Below, piece after piece: positions 8,383 through 17,051 of a stretch of 64,000 nt of DNA. The stretch's first letter is position 1. Every line of letters starts with the position of its first letter. A program made the position numbers and the translations under genes. Location: assembly GCF_018131005.1 (NCBI RefSeq), contig NZ_JAFCJK010000011.1, positions 180,857 through 244,856 of the forward strand. Reading direction: 5' to 3'. The notes under the pieces are model-generated. The model searched no databases, was not told where the DNA came from, and saw only the letters and a program-made list of their open reading frames with translations. The DNA comes from Bradyrhizobium lablabi (GTDB lineage Bacteria > Pseudomonadota > Alphaproteobacteria > Rhizobiales > Xanthobacteraceae).

Positions 8383-9012
8383 TCAGGCGTGCTTCTCTTC
8401 CAGTTCGCCGACGAGATGCAGGCCGGGGTCGATCAGTTCGCCCTTCATCAGGAACAGCGGCGCCTTGTGATAGAGCTTCAGGTCGTTGAAGGGATCGGTG
8501 ATGATCTTGGTCATCCAGACGAGGCCCGTCTCGACGTCGCGGATGAAGAAAAGGTGGACGGTGCGGAACAGCAGGCCGCCGATGCCGACCGCGAGCCAGA
8601 TCTTGGCCACCTGGCGGGTGAAGTCGGCGAACGTCGCCCACGGCTTGAACAGGCCGAACAGGGTCGGGTCGAAGTACAGCACCATCGGCGACAGCGCCCA
8701 TATCGCCATCAGCACCACCTTGCGCTGCAGGTTGTAGCCGACCTTGATCTCTTCCTTGTGCTCGTGGGTCGCCTCGTTGACGTGGTCGTAGCCCTTCGGC
8801 TCGAAGAAGAAGTGACCGGCCTGGCGCGAAGTCATCGAGACCAGCCAGCCGACCAGCGCCGACACCACAGGATCGAAGAACAGCATGACATAGGCGAACA
8901 GGAAGCTCAGCGCGCTGACGAAGTGCAGGCTCTGGTTGATCCGGCTGTGGTGATAGTAGCGGTGGTCATCCCAACGCTGGGTACGCAGCTCTTGCAGGAA
9001 ATTCTGGATCAT
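8383..9012 (-). CDS. Mpo1-like (DUF962) integral membrane protein
   Basis: 209 aa with about four hydrophobic segments: around residues 30-60 (two closely packed), 103-123 and 140-160. The opening YYHHSRINQSLHFVSALSFLF and the later QAGHFFFEP match the His motifs of the DUF962/Mpo1 family, whose yeast member is an iron-dependent dioxygenase that shortens 2-hydroxy fatty acids. Iron-dependent fatty-acid oxidation is therefore possible but unproven here. The start at 9012 has GGGGGA just upstream. The gene lies 224 bases downstream of the methyltransferase on the same strand, within a block of lipid genes, which supports a lipid role by context. Confidence 0.65.
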   Translation of the reverse strand: MIQNFLQELRTQRWDDHRYYHHSRINQSLHFVSALSFLFAYVMLFFDPVVSALVGWLVSMTSRQAGHFFFEPKGYDHVNEATHEHKEEIKVGYNLQRKVVLMAIWALSPMVLYFDPTLFGLFKPWATFADFTRQVAKIWLAVGIGGLLFRTVHLFFIRDVETGLVWMTKIITDPFNDLKLYHKAPLFLMKGELIDPGLHLVGELEEKHA

Positions 9013-9114
9013 TGGTTCCCCCAACATCTTTCGGGACAGGGTTACAGGGATTCGATGTAGCCCGTGTGACATCATCATAATGACATGTGACAAAGCGGGG
9101 CGACGCCGTGACGC

Positions 9115-9185
9115 AACTTGGGACCCCTCATCCTGCGGAGCCTGCGCAAACAAGCGTCTCGAAGGATGAGGCTGCAGCGAGGCCT
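9115..9185. repeat. Intergenic palindromic repeat fragment
   Basis: Contains ctcatcctgcggagcc ... tcgaaggatgag, a self-complementary arrangement (CTCATCCT paired with AGGATGAG). It resembles the cctgag/tcgaagg repeat at 59770-59885. Confidence 0.5.
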
Positions 9186-9236
9186 TATGGTTGCGGACGA
9201 CGCCGGGCGCCTCCTCAATCATGAGACCCGGAAAGT

Positions 9237-9926
9237 TCAGGCCGCCCGGGCGACCTCGGCCTTGCGGAAACGGACCAGCGAGAAGTGGCCGAGCGGCGGG
9301 ATCAGGCGGCGCTCCGCCAGCTCCATGCCACGCGCCCCGGCAAGCCACCTGGTGTAGCGCGACCAGGCGAATTCGGCCGTCCTGAAGCCCAGCGGACGCA
9401 CAACCGGCTGCAGCCTCTGCTCGATGAAGCGGCGCATGCCGGCGTCCGCGCTGACGCGGGTCAGAATGATCAGTTCGCCGCCCGGACGCACCACGCGGGC
9501 GAATTCGTCGAGCGCGGCTTCCGGATTCGGAACCGCGGTCACGACATACTGCGCCATCACTACGTCGAACGAGTTGTCGGGGAATTCGAGTTTCTCGGCG
9601 TCCATCACCGCGAGCCCCTCGACATTCTTCAGGCCATGCTCGGCGACGCGCTTCTTGGCCTTCTCTAGCATCGCTTCCGAGATGTCGGTGCCGAAGATGC
9701 GCACGTGCTGACCATAGAGCGGCAGCGAGATGCCGGTGCCGACGCCGACTTCGAGCACGCGCCCGCCGATCTTGTTGGTGGCCTGGATCGCGGCCTGGCG
9801 TCCCTTGCTGAACACGCCGCCGAATACAAGATCGTAGATCGGCGCCCAACGGTCATAGGCCTGTTCGACCGTTTCGCGGTCGAAGTCCAGGGAGCGGTTG
9901 GCGTCCAGCTTCATGATATTTGCCAT
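9237..9926 (-). CDS. pmtA: Phosphatidylethanolamine N-methyltransferase, Rhodobacter-type
   Basis: 229 aa. SAM-dependent methyltransferase of the Rhodobacter PmtA type, which methylates phosphatidylethanolamine toward phosphatidylcholine at the membrane face. Visible features: the YDRWAPIYDLVFGGVFSKGR opening typical of this subgroup, SAM motif I VLEVGVGTGISLPLYG, an acidic GTDIS motif, DNSFDVVMAQYVVTAVPNP, and the VVRPGGELIILTR post-motif. Bradyrhizobium has several such Pmt paralogues with different substrate steps (pmtX types), so the exact step (first methylation or later) cannot be read from sequence. Start at 9926 puts the N-terminus close to the conserved domain; the ribosome site is weak (GAGA 8 bases upstream). 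Confidence 0.82.
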   Translation of the reverse strand: MANIMKLDANRSLDFDRETVEQAYDRWAPIYDLVFGGVFSKGRQAAIQATNKIGGRVLEVGVGTGISLPLYGQHVRIFGTDISEAMLEKAKKRVAEHGLKNVEGLAVMDAEKLEFPDNSFDVVMAQYVVTAVPNPEAALDEFARVVRPGGELIILTRVSADAGMRRFIEQRLQPVVRPLGFRTAEFAWSRYTRWLAGARGMELAERRLIPPLGHFSLVRFRKAEVARAA

Positions 9927-9956
9927 AGATGAGGTCTCTCGTCTCTCGTTCGATTT

Positions 9957-10066
9957 GGTTGCTCGATCATGATGCAATCATTCGAATCGCATCATGATCT
10001 CGTCTCTCGCTGTTTGAGCATGATCTTCTTCGGAAGACCGCTACACACTTTCCTGATCATGCTCTA
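9957..10066. repeat. Two adjacent palindromic repeats
   Basis: 9966-10002 contains catgatgc ... gcatcatg, an inverted repeat. 10016-10064 is a copy of the gcatgatctt...ggaa..accgctacacact.tc.tgatcatgc family, also at 49731-49776 and more distantly at 22476-22514 and 29636-29700. The element fills the gap between the pmt start and the glycosyltransferase end. Confidence 0.7.
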
Positions 10067-11119
10067 GTTCGGCACGGCAGTGCGGCGATCGACGCGGCGG
10101 GCGGGCCGCGGCGCGCGGCTCGGCTGCAACGCGGCCAGATTGCCGATGAACTGGCGCGCACTGTTTTCCCAGGAACGCTCCAGCGCGAAGTTGCGGCACG
10201 TCGCACGCGACATCGTCAGCGCGCGCAGGCAGGCGCTGCGCAGGTCGCTGTCAATCGCCCCGATCGGATGATCCGCGATCACGTCCTTCGGGCCGGTGAC
10301 CGGGAATGCCGCGACCGGCGTGCCGCAGGCCAGCGCCTCGAGCTGCACCACGCCGAAGGTGTCGGTGAGGCTCGGAAACACGAAGACGTCAGCGGCCGCG
10401 AGATGCGAAGTCAGGTCCTGGCCCTTCTTCTCGCCGAGGAAAACCGCATCGGGATATTTCTGTTGCAGCGCCGGTTTCTGCGGGCCATCGCCGACCACGA
10501 CCTTTGATCCCGGCAGATCGAGCGACAGGAAGGCGTCGAGATTCTTCTCCACCGCGACGCGGCCCATCGTCATGAAGATCGGCCGCGGCAGATCGAGCGA
10601 GGCCGGTGCGTCCGGATTGAAAAGTTGCGTGTCGACGCCGCGGGTCCAGAAGCCGAGCCTGCGGAAGCCGCGATCGGAGAGCTCCTGCCGCAGCGACTCG
10701 GTCGCGACCATCGTCATCGACGCCGCGGCGTGGAAATGGCGCAGCACGGCGTAACCGACGCTGTCGGGAATTCCGGTGCGCACCGAGACGTATTCCGGGA
10801 AGCGCGTGGTATAGGACGTCGTGAAAGCGAGCTTGTTGCGGCGACAGTAGCCGCGCACGGCCCACCCGATCGGGCCTTCGGTGGCGATGTGGATCGCCTC
10901 CGGCGCGGCCTCTTCGATCCTGCGCGCGATCTCGCGGCGATTCGGCAGCGCGACGCGCAGGCCCGGATAGGTCGGCATGCCGACCGAAGGAAAGCCGTCG
11001 GGCGTCAAGAAGTTGATGTCGGCGCCGAGTGTCGCGGCGCTGCGCGCAAGCGAGGTCAGTGTCCGGACCACGCCGTTGACTTGCGGATGCCAGGCATCGG
11101 TCGCAACGAGTATGCGCAT
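10064..11119 (-). CDS. GT4-family glycosyltransferase
   Basis: 351 aa GT-B glycosyltransferase, cytoplasmic or peripherally bound. N-terminal Rossmann half: MRILVATDAWHPQVNGVVRTL with the Gly-rich loop, then IHIATEGPIGWAVRGYC. C-terminal donor half: GVDTQLFNPD, TMGRVAVEKNLDAFL, VVVGDGP and the EX7E-type stretch VFVFPSLTDTFGVVQLEALACGTPVAAF. This pattern is shared with SqdX, mannosyl- and glucosyltransferases that act on lipids, and the position next to pmt and psd suggests a glycolipid acceptor; donor and acceptor cannot be assigned. The start at 11119 is the first residue of the conserved MRIL strand. Confidence 0.83.
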   Translation of the reverse strand: MRILVATDAWHPQVNGVVRTLTSLARSAATLGADINFLTPDGFPSVGMPTYPGLRVALPNRREIARRIEEAAPEAIHIATEGPIGWAVRGYCRRNKLAFTTSYTTRFPEYVSVRTGIPDSVGYAVLRHFHAAASMTMVATESLRQELSDRGFRRLGFWTRGVDTQLFNPDAPASLDLPRPIFMTMGRVAVEKNLDAFLSLDLPGSKVVVGDGPQKPALQQKYPDAVFLGEKKGQDLTSHLAAADVFVFPSLTDTFGVVQLEALACGTPVAAFPVTGPKDVIADHPIGAIDSDLRSACLRALTMSRATCRNFALERSWENSARQFIGNLAALQPSRAPRPARRVDRRTAVPN

Positions 11120-11256
11120 CGCAGGAGATCCAAATCGTTAATGCGATTCTGCTCCCACGACGTTCTGACATGGATGTTTCAAACGTATGACGTCATCGAA
11201 ATGTAAGGTTCTTTTTCACCACGCTTTGGCTGATTTTCGTGTAACGTGACAGTGAG

Positions 11257-12648
11257 ATGTCAGAGCAGAGCGAAAATCGCCGCGCGACCGTCCGCAGGCT
11301 CAGGCGACGAAACTCGTCGCTCCTGATTCTTGCGGCCGGCATCTTTCTGTTCGGCGTCGCCGCCGGCACGCTCTATTACGTCCTGCGTCCGGTGACGTTG
11401 CGGATCGCGGTCGGTCCGCCCGGCAGCGACGATGTGAAGCTGGTGCAGGCGTTCGCCCAAGCCTTTGCCCACGACGGCAGTTCGGTTCGCCTGGCGCCGG
11501 TCACGACCCAGGGCGCCGCCGAAAGCATCGCGCTGTTCGCCGAGAACAAGACCGACCTCGCGGTCGCGCGCGGCGATCTCAATCTGCCCGCCAGCGCCGA
11601 GTCGATTGCGATCCTGCGCAAGAACGTCGTGGTGCTGTGGACGGCTTCGGGCGCGAGGCCGAGGGGCGCGAAGCGGCAAGCGGGACCGAGGATCAAGAGC
11701 ATTGACGACCTCGCCGGCCGCAAGATCGGCGTCATCGGCCGCACGCAGGCCAACGTGACGCTGCTCCACGTGATCCTGACCGAGTCGGGCGTCAATCCGG
11801 ACAAGGTCGCGGTCAGCCAGTTCGCCACCGACCGGATCGCCGATCTCGCACGTGACCCCTCGCTCGATGCCTACATGAGCGTCGGGCCGCTCGACAGCAA
11901 GATCACCACCGATGCGATCGCGGCGACCGCCGCCGCGCGTGGCGAACCGAGGTTCCTGCCGATCGAGGTTTCGGAGGCTATCGCGCAGAAACATCCGCTC
12001 TACGAGTCCGAGGAGATTGCCGGCAGCATCTTCTCGTCGTCGCCGGCTCGCCCCGAGGACAAGGTCGAGACCGTCAGCGTCAACCACCTGATCATCGCGC
12101 AACACGCGCTGCCCGAGGCGACCGTCGGCGCGCTGGTCCGGCAATTGTTCGCGGTGCGGCTGCAGGTCGCGCGCGAGGTGCCGGGCGCGGCCAAGATCGA
12201 AAAGCCCGACACCGACAAGGACGCCGCGCTGCCCGCGCACCAGGGCGCCGCTGCCTATATCGACGGCACCGAGCGCACCTTCCTGGAGAAGTACTCCGAC
12301 TACATCTGGGGTGTGGTCCTCCTGCTCTCCGGGCTCGGATCGGCGGGCGCCTGGCTGCGTCATTACTTCAAGCGCGACGAGCGCGAGCAATACATTACCC
12401 ATCGCGACAATCTCCTCAAGCTGATTGCGAAGGTACGCGGCGCGACGACGGCGGAGGAGCTCGCAGCGATGCAGGCAGACGCGGACAATCTCTTGCGCGA
12501 GGCGCTCGACTGCTACGACGACGGCGCGATCGAGGAAGGCGATCTCTCCGTGATCGGGCTGACGCTCGATCAATTCCACCACGCGGTGGCCGACCGCCGC
12601 GTCGTGATCGGCGGCGCCGCGACGGGCCTGCCGCGGATGCGCGCGTAA
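11257..12648 (+). CDS. TAXI-family TRAP-type solute-binding protein, membrane anchored
   Basis: 463 aa. N-terminal hydrophobic helix at about residues 22-42, then a TAXI/NMT1-like periplasmic binding fold: LRIAVGPPGSDDVKLVQAF, TTQGAAESIALF, TDLAVARGD, and SIDDLAGRKIGVIGR. A second membrane helix (about 350-367, YIWGVVLLLSGLGSAGAWL) is followed by about 95 cytoplasmic residues rich in charged helices. This two-helix arrangement is unlike a free periplasmic TRAP receptor and suggests a membrane-fixed sensor or receptor. No TRAP permease (DctM type) is in the window. Divergent from the glycosyltransferase. Confidence 0.8.
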   Translation: MSEQSENRRATVRRLRRRNSSLLILAAGIFLFGVAAGTLYYVLRPVTLRIAVGPPGSDDVKLVQAFAQAFAHDGSSVRLAPVTTQGAAESIALFAENKTDLAVARGDLNLPASAESIAILRKNVVVLWTASGARPRGAKRQAGPRIKSIDDLAGRKIGVIGRTQANVTLLHVILTESGVNPDKVAVSQFATDRIADLARDPSLDAYMSVGPLDSKITTDAIAATAAARGEPRFLPIEVSEAIAQKHPLYESEEIAGSIFSSSPARPEDKVETVSVNHLIIAQHALPEATVGALVRQLFAVRLQVAREVPGAAKIEKPDTDKDAALPAHQGAAAYIDGTERTFLEKYSDYIWGVVLLLSGLGSAGAWLRHYFKRDEREQYITHRDNLLKLIAKVRGATTAEELAAMQADADNLLREALDCYDDGAIEEGDLSVIGLTLDQFHHAVADRRVVIGGAATGLPRMRA

Positions 12649-13083
12649 CAAGGCCGCATACGTCGCGCTCGCGCCGAGTGCACCGAGAGCAATGCGCACC
12701 GAGAGCAATGTTTATGTTGCAGCTCGACGGCGCATCGCCATGTTGGGTGTGAGCGCGACGCTTCGCGCAACAACATCACCATTGCACGCCCTTGGCTCAC
12801 AGCTTCCAGCGAGGCCGGATCGACCGGCCGCGACGATATCGACGCGGGGTGTGTCCGTGACCGCATCCGTGGCGACTGCACGAGCGCCTCGACCAGCGCA
12901 CGCTCCGACGCACCGCACACCCCGCCGTTAACGACGCGCACGAAACACGCACGAAACAATCCTTAAAGCCACGAAACCATTTTGGCGGTTTCGTGCAAAC
13001 ATCCTGAAACGCCTGATCTGTACTCCTTCGATCCAACGACGCGCCAAAACGGCGCGCAGGGCGCAAAATAACAGGGGTCGAAA
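12649..13083. other. Intergenic stretch with a hairpin before the L,D-transpeptidase gene
   Basis: About 435 bases with no credible gene. 12970-12978 pairs perfectly with 12987-12995 (CACGAAACC/GGTTTCGTG, 8-base loop), about 90 bases before the next start. A smaller GCGCC-aaaac-GGCGC hairpin lies near 13041-13055. Confidence 0.5.
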
Positions 13084-13773
13084 ATGTTGAATTCCATCAA
13101 GCTGAACTCGCGTCTCGCTGCCGCCGCCTTCGGCGCGCTGGCGATTGGTGCCGTTGCCTTTTCCGCTTCGGCCACGGCGGCTCCGCTGCCGATCTTCCCG
13201 TTCATCATGACGCCGCCGACCCAGGCCGCACCGCCGCCAGTTCAGTCGATGCCGCAGGTCCAGGACGAGGACCGCGCCGCCGCCCTGCCGGCCCGCCTAA
13301 GGCGCCAGGTCGTCAACTACCCGACCCGCGAGGCCCCGGGCACCATCATCATCGATACCCCGAATACTTATCTTTATCTCGTGCTCGGTAACGGCCAGGC
13401 CATGCGCTACGGCATTGGCGTCGGCCGCGAGGGTTTTACCTGGTCGGGCACCCAGACCATCACCAGGAAGGCGGAATGGCCGGATTGGACGCCGCCGCCG
13501 GAAATGATCGCTCGCCAGCCCTATTTGCCGCGTCAGATGGCCGGTGGCCCCGGTAACCCGCTCGGCGCCCGCGCAATGTATCTCGGTGGCACCATTTACC
13601 GCATCCACGGCACCAACGCGCCGGAGACGATCGGAACCCGTGTCTCCTCGGGCTGCCTGCGGCTCACCAATGCGGACGTCACCGACCTCTATTCGCGGGT
13701 CAATGTTGGAACCAAGGTGATCGTGCTGCCGATGACCGACCGCCGCGCAGACCTCGGTACGGCGATCCGCTAA
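13084..13773 (+). CDS. L,D-transpeptidase (YkuD/ErfK type)
   Basis: 229 aa exported enzyme that makes 3-3 peptidoglycan cross-links or links proteins to peptidoglycan. Signal peptide at residues 1-35 (ends ATAAP). The YkuD domain spans about 82-222: GTIIIDTPNTYLYLVLGNG, GVGREGFTW, the GGPGNPLGARAMYLG turn, the catalytic His in YRIHGTN, and SSGCLRL with nucleophile Cys191 and the conserved Arg193. AGGGG lies about 7 bases before the ATG. The catalytic domain closely resembles that of the larger L,D-transpeptidase encoded at 49777-51066. Single gene followed by a hairpin at 13798. Confidence 0.92.
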   Translation: MLNSIKLNSRLAAAAFGALAIGAVAFSASATAAPLPIFPFIMTPPTQAAPPPVQSMPQVQDEDRAAALPARLRRQVVNYPTREAPGTIIIDTPNTYLYLVLGNGQAMRYGIGVGREGFTWSGTQTITRKAEWPDWTPPPEMIARQPYLPRQMAGGPGNPLGARAMYLGGTIYRIHGTNAPETIGTRVSSGCLRLTNADVTDLYSRVNVGTKVIVLPMTDRRADLGTAIR

Positions 13774-13797
13774 CCTCATATATTCGTATAGAGACAG

Positions 13798-13820
13798 CGG
13801 CTCCGGCATCGCCGGGGCCG
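13798..13820 (+). terminator. Hairpin after the L,D-transpeptidase gene
   Basis: CGGCTCCGGC and GCCGGGGCCG pair over 10 positions (one G.T wobble) around a 3-base loop, followed by TTGTCGCG. A stable hairpin 25 bases after the stop codon, without a long T tract. Confidence 0.5.
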
Positions 13821-13964
13821 TTGTCGCGTTCACGATCGTTAACTCTGCCGTGTCAATGACGGCACGAGCCATCTTATGCCGCCGATGCAGCTTGATCCGG
13901 CCATACTGGCGCCGCCATCGGCGGGCCTGTACAAGTCGCCTGATTCATTTCATCCGGGGGAGTG

Positions 13965-15533
13965 ATGCGTCTGCCGATGCATCCAAAAACGATACTGATC
14001 GGGGTATCGGTGGTGGCGGTCTCGTTCCTGGTCAGCCTGAAGGCCATGGACTGGCTGGCGCCGCGGGCTACGGTGCCGCCACCGCCGCTCGCGCAATTGC
14101 CGCCACTGTCGCCGGCGCCGCGCACCTCGACTGTCGTGGCACAGGTCGCGGTGACGCTGTCCGCAATCCGCGATGCTGCGGAGCGTAGCGCGCCGAAGCA
14201 ATTCAGCGGCAAGGCCGACAATCCGGTGTCGCAGATCCTGCAGAACGCCGACATCGGCTGGACCGCATCGCGCGGCCCGATTGCGGTCAGCGGCGGCCAG
14301 GACGTGCTGACGCTGACGACGCCGATCGGCGGAACGCTCAACGTCACCGGCTCGCTCTCGGCCAAGGCGACCGGCGCGGTTGGCGATGCGCTCGGCAGTC
14401 TGCTCGGCGGCAACGTCGCCAAGCAGATCGGCGCCGTCAACATCAAGCAGATCAATGCCAACGCCGAGATCAAGGGCAACGTCACCGTGACCTCGCGGCC
14501 GAAGCTTGGCGCCTCCTGGCGGATCGAGCCCAACCTGCAGGCGCAGGTCGGCCTCGGCGACACCAGCCTGTCGGCCTCAGGCGTGCGCCTCAGCGTGCCG
14601 GCGCAGGTCAAGCCGGTGATCGACAAGCAGCTCGCCGATCAACTCGCCGCCGTGCAGCAGAAATTGCACAACGACCCGAGCTTCGAGAACAACGCACGTG
14701 CGCAATGGGCCAAGGCCTGCCGCTCGATCCCGCTGCAGGGCACCGGCGGGACCTCGTCATTGCCGGCGCTTTGGCTGGAACTGCGGCCGACCCGAGCCAT
14801 CGCGGCTCAGCCGAAGGTCGACGCCTCGGCGGTGATCATGGCGCTGGGCATCGAGGCCGAAACCCGCATCACCGAAAGCGAGACCAAGCCCACCTGCCCG
14901 TTTCCTGAAAAGCTCTCGATCGTGCCGCCGATGTCCGGCGGGGTCGCGATCGGCATGCCGGTCGACATGTCCTTCACCTCGCTGACCCAGCTGATCGAGG
15001 CGCAGCTCAAGAACAAGACCTTTCCCGAGGACGGTTCCGGGCCCGTCGACGTCACCGTCAAGCGTGCAAGCGTCGCCGCCTCCGGCGACCGCCTCCTGAT
15101 CTCCCTCCTGGTCCGTGCCCAGGAAAAGAAGAGTTTCTTCGGCCTCGGCGCCGAGGCGACCGTCCATATCTGGGGCCGCCCGCGACTCGACCAGGCGCAG
15201 CAGACGCTACGGCTGACCGATGTCGAGCTCGCCGTCGAATCCGAGGCCGCGTTCGGCCTGCTCGGCGCCGCCGCGCGCGCGGTGATCCCGCGGCTGCAGC
15301 AGACACTCGCCGACAAGCTGATCGTCGACCTGAAGCCGTTCGCAAGCAACGCGCAACACAAGATTGCGGCTGCGATCGCCGACCTGCAGAAGAACGAGGA
15401 AGGCATCCGCGTCGCCGCCGAGGTCACCAGCATCCGCCTCGCCGGCATCGACTTCGATTCAAAGACGTTGCGGGTGATCGTCGAAACCGAAGGGACGATC
15501 AACGCCACCCTGACCACACTGCCCGCGTTCTGA
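13965..15533 (+). CDS. DUF4403 family protein
   Basis: 522 aa. One N-terminal membrane helix or uncleaved signal (about residues 7-25, ILIGVSVVAVSFLVSL), then a Pro-rich linker and a long beta-rich periplasmic region. Repeated stretches with alternating hydrophobic residues (SAIRDAAERSAPKQFSG, WRIEPNLQAQVGL, GVAIGMPVDMSFTSLTQLIEAQL, VTVKRASVAASGDRLLISLLV) resemble the tandem TULIP/BPI-like lipid-binding modules described for DUF4403, so binding of a lipid is possible. The start is ambiguous: GGGGGAG precedes GTG 13962, ATG 13965 and ATG 13977; I took 13965. Confidence 0.75.
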   Translation: MRLPMHPKTILIGVSVVAVSFLVSLKAMDWLAPRATVPPPPLAQLPPLSPAPRTSTVVAQVAVTLSAIRDAAERSAPKQFSGKADNPVSQILQNADIGWTASRGPIAVSGGQDVLTLTTPIGGTLNVTGSLSAKATGAVGDALGSLLGGNVAKQIGAVNIKQINANAEIKGNVTVTSRPKLGASWRIEPNLQAQVGLGDTSLSASGVRLSVPAQVKPVIDKQLADQLAAVQQKLHNDPSFENNARAQWAKACRSIPLQGTGGTSSLPALWLELRPTRAIAAQPKVDASAVIMALGIEAETRITESETKPTCPFPEKLSIVPPMSGGVAIGMPVDMSFTSLTQLIEAQLKNKTFPEDGSGPVDVTVKRASVAASGDRLLISLLVRAQEKKSFFGLGAEATVHIWGRPRLDQAQQTLRLTDVELAVESEAAFGLLGAAARAVIPRLQQTLADKLIVDLKPFASNAQHKIAAAIADLQKNEEGIRVAAEVTSIRLAGIDFDSKTLRVIVETEGTINATLTTLPAF

Positions 15534-15698
15534 GGCTCCCGTTTCCGCGCCCCGCAAGCGAGTTCGGTTGCTCAACCTGCCCGCTTTTCGGTCAGTCCGC
15601 AGTTCCCGTATTGCCTTTCAGCTTTGCGGCGCGTCGCCAGGCGGATAGAACAGCCGGCGTGAAACGAAGCCCTCAACACACGACGGGGAGAAGAAACG

Positions 15699-16910
15699 AT
15701 GAAATCACTTTTGGCCGCAGCAGCCGCCGGTGTCGCACTTGCCGCATTCAGCGGCGCGGCCCATGCCCAGATTTCCGACGATGTCGTCAAGATCGGCGTG
15801 CTCACCGACATGTCGAGCCTCTACGCCGACGCGACCGGAAAGGGCTCGCTTGCTGCGGTGGAGATGGCGGTCTCCGATTACGGCGGCAAGGTGAAGGGCA
15901 AGCCGGTCGAAGTCGTCGCCGCCGATCACCAGAACAAGCCCGACGTCGGCATCAATATCGCGCGCAACTGGTATGACAACGAGAAGGTCGATGCGATCTT
16001 CGACGTGCCGACCTCCTCGGTTGCGCTGCCGATCTCGGCGCTGACGCGCGAGAAGAACAAGATCAACATCAATTCCGGCGGCGGCTCGTCCGACATCACT
16101 GGCATCGCCTGCTCGCCCAACACGGTTCACTGGACCTACGACACCTATGCGCTGTCGAACGTCGCCGGCAAGGCGATGGTCAAGCGCGGCGAGGACACCT
16201 GGTTCTTCGTCACCGCCGACTACGCCTTCGGCATGGCGTTGCAGCGCGACGCTGCCAACGTCGTCAAGGAGAGCGGAGGCAAAGTGCTCGGCGAGGTGCG
16301 CCATCCCCTGAACTCGTCGGATTTCTCGTCCTTCCTGCTGCAGGCGCAGGCCTCCAAGGCCAAGGTCGTGGCGTTGGCAAACGCCGGCGGCGACACCACC
16401 AACGCGTTGAAGCAGGCGTCAGAATTCGGCCTGACGCAGGGCGGCCAGAAGATGATTGCGCTGTTGCAGGAGATCACCGACACGCACTCGCTCGGCATCA
16501 AGGCAACCGAAGGCCTGATCGTCACCGATGCCTTCTATTGGGACATGAACGACGAGACCCGCGCGTTCTCGAAGCGCTTCTACGACAAGGTCGGCCACAT
16601 GCCGACCATGATCCAGGCCGGCCTCTACTCGGCGACCATGCACTATCTGAAGGCGATCGAGGCAATCGGCAGCGACGAAGCGCCGAAGGTGATGGCGCAG
16701 ATGCGCGCGACCCCGATCAACGATTTCTTCGCCAAGAACGGCAAGATCCGCATCGATGGCCGCATGGTCCACGATATGTATCTGTTCGAGGTAAAGAAGC
16801 CCTCGGAATCGAAGGGCGAGTGGGACCTCTACAAGCTCCTCGCCGCCGTCCCCGGCGACGAGGCATTCCGGCCACTCGACAAGGGCGGCTGCCCGCTCGT
16901 GACGCACTGA
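15699..16910 (+). CDS. Branched-chain-type ABC transporter substrate-binding protein (orphan)
   Basis: 403 aa periplasmic binding protein of the Peripla_BP_6 (LivK-like) family. Signal peptide MKSLLAAAAAGVALAAFSG ending at AHA-Q (about residue 23). First lobe: VKIGVLTDMSSLYADATGKGSLAAVEMAV, and the KVDAIFDVPTSSVALPI loop. Second lobe: WFFVTADYAFGMALQRDA, KVVALANAGGDTTNALKQA, and the PTMIQAGLYSATMHYLKAI helix. GGGAGAAG precedes the ATG with a 6-base spacer. No permease or ATPase gene is adjacent, so it must share a transporter encoded elsewhere. The ligand (amino acid, urea, aromatic acid or other) cannot be told. Confidence 0.88.
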   Translation: MKSLLAAAAAGVALAAFSGAAHAQISDDVVKIGVLTDMSSLYADATGKGSLAAVEMAVSDYGGKVKGKPVEVVAADHQNKPDVGINIARNWYDNEKVDAIFDVPTSSVALPISALTREKNKININSGGGSSDITGIACSPNTVHWTYDTYALSNVAGKAMVKRGEDTWFFVTADYAFGMALQRDAANVVKESGGKVLGEVRHPLNSSDFSSFLLQAQASKAKVVALANAGGDTTNALKQASEFGLTQGGQKMIALLQEITDTHSLGIKATEGLIVTDAFYWDMNDETRAFSKRFYDKVGHMPTMIQAGLYSATMHYLKAIEAIGSDEAPKVMAQMRATPINDFFAKNGKIRIDGRMVHDMYLFEVKKPSESKGEWDLYKLLAAVPGDEAFRPLDKGGCPLVTH

Positions 16911-16918
16911 CCTCGGCT

Positions 16919-16947
16919 CTCTCCCCCGCTGTCGCGGGGCGAGAGCA
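16919..16947 (+). terminator. Possible hairpin terminator after the binding-protein gene
   Basis: CTCTCCCCCGC and GCGGGGCGAGAG pair around a short loop about 10 bases beyond the stop codon. There is no T tract. Confidence 0.4.
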
Positions 16948-17051
16948 ATGTCACGCACGATTTGTGGGTAATGTTACCGGGGGTGCCCTGCCGGGGGTCA
17001 GCTCATCTCGCGTGACGTGGGTCCAAACAATGATCCACGTCCGCCGTGAGT

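Noticed and set aside
11260..12708. Long minus-strand frame opposite the TAXI-family gene
   Set aside because: Plus strand has the recognised binding fold; the other frame has no domain.
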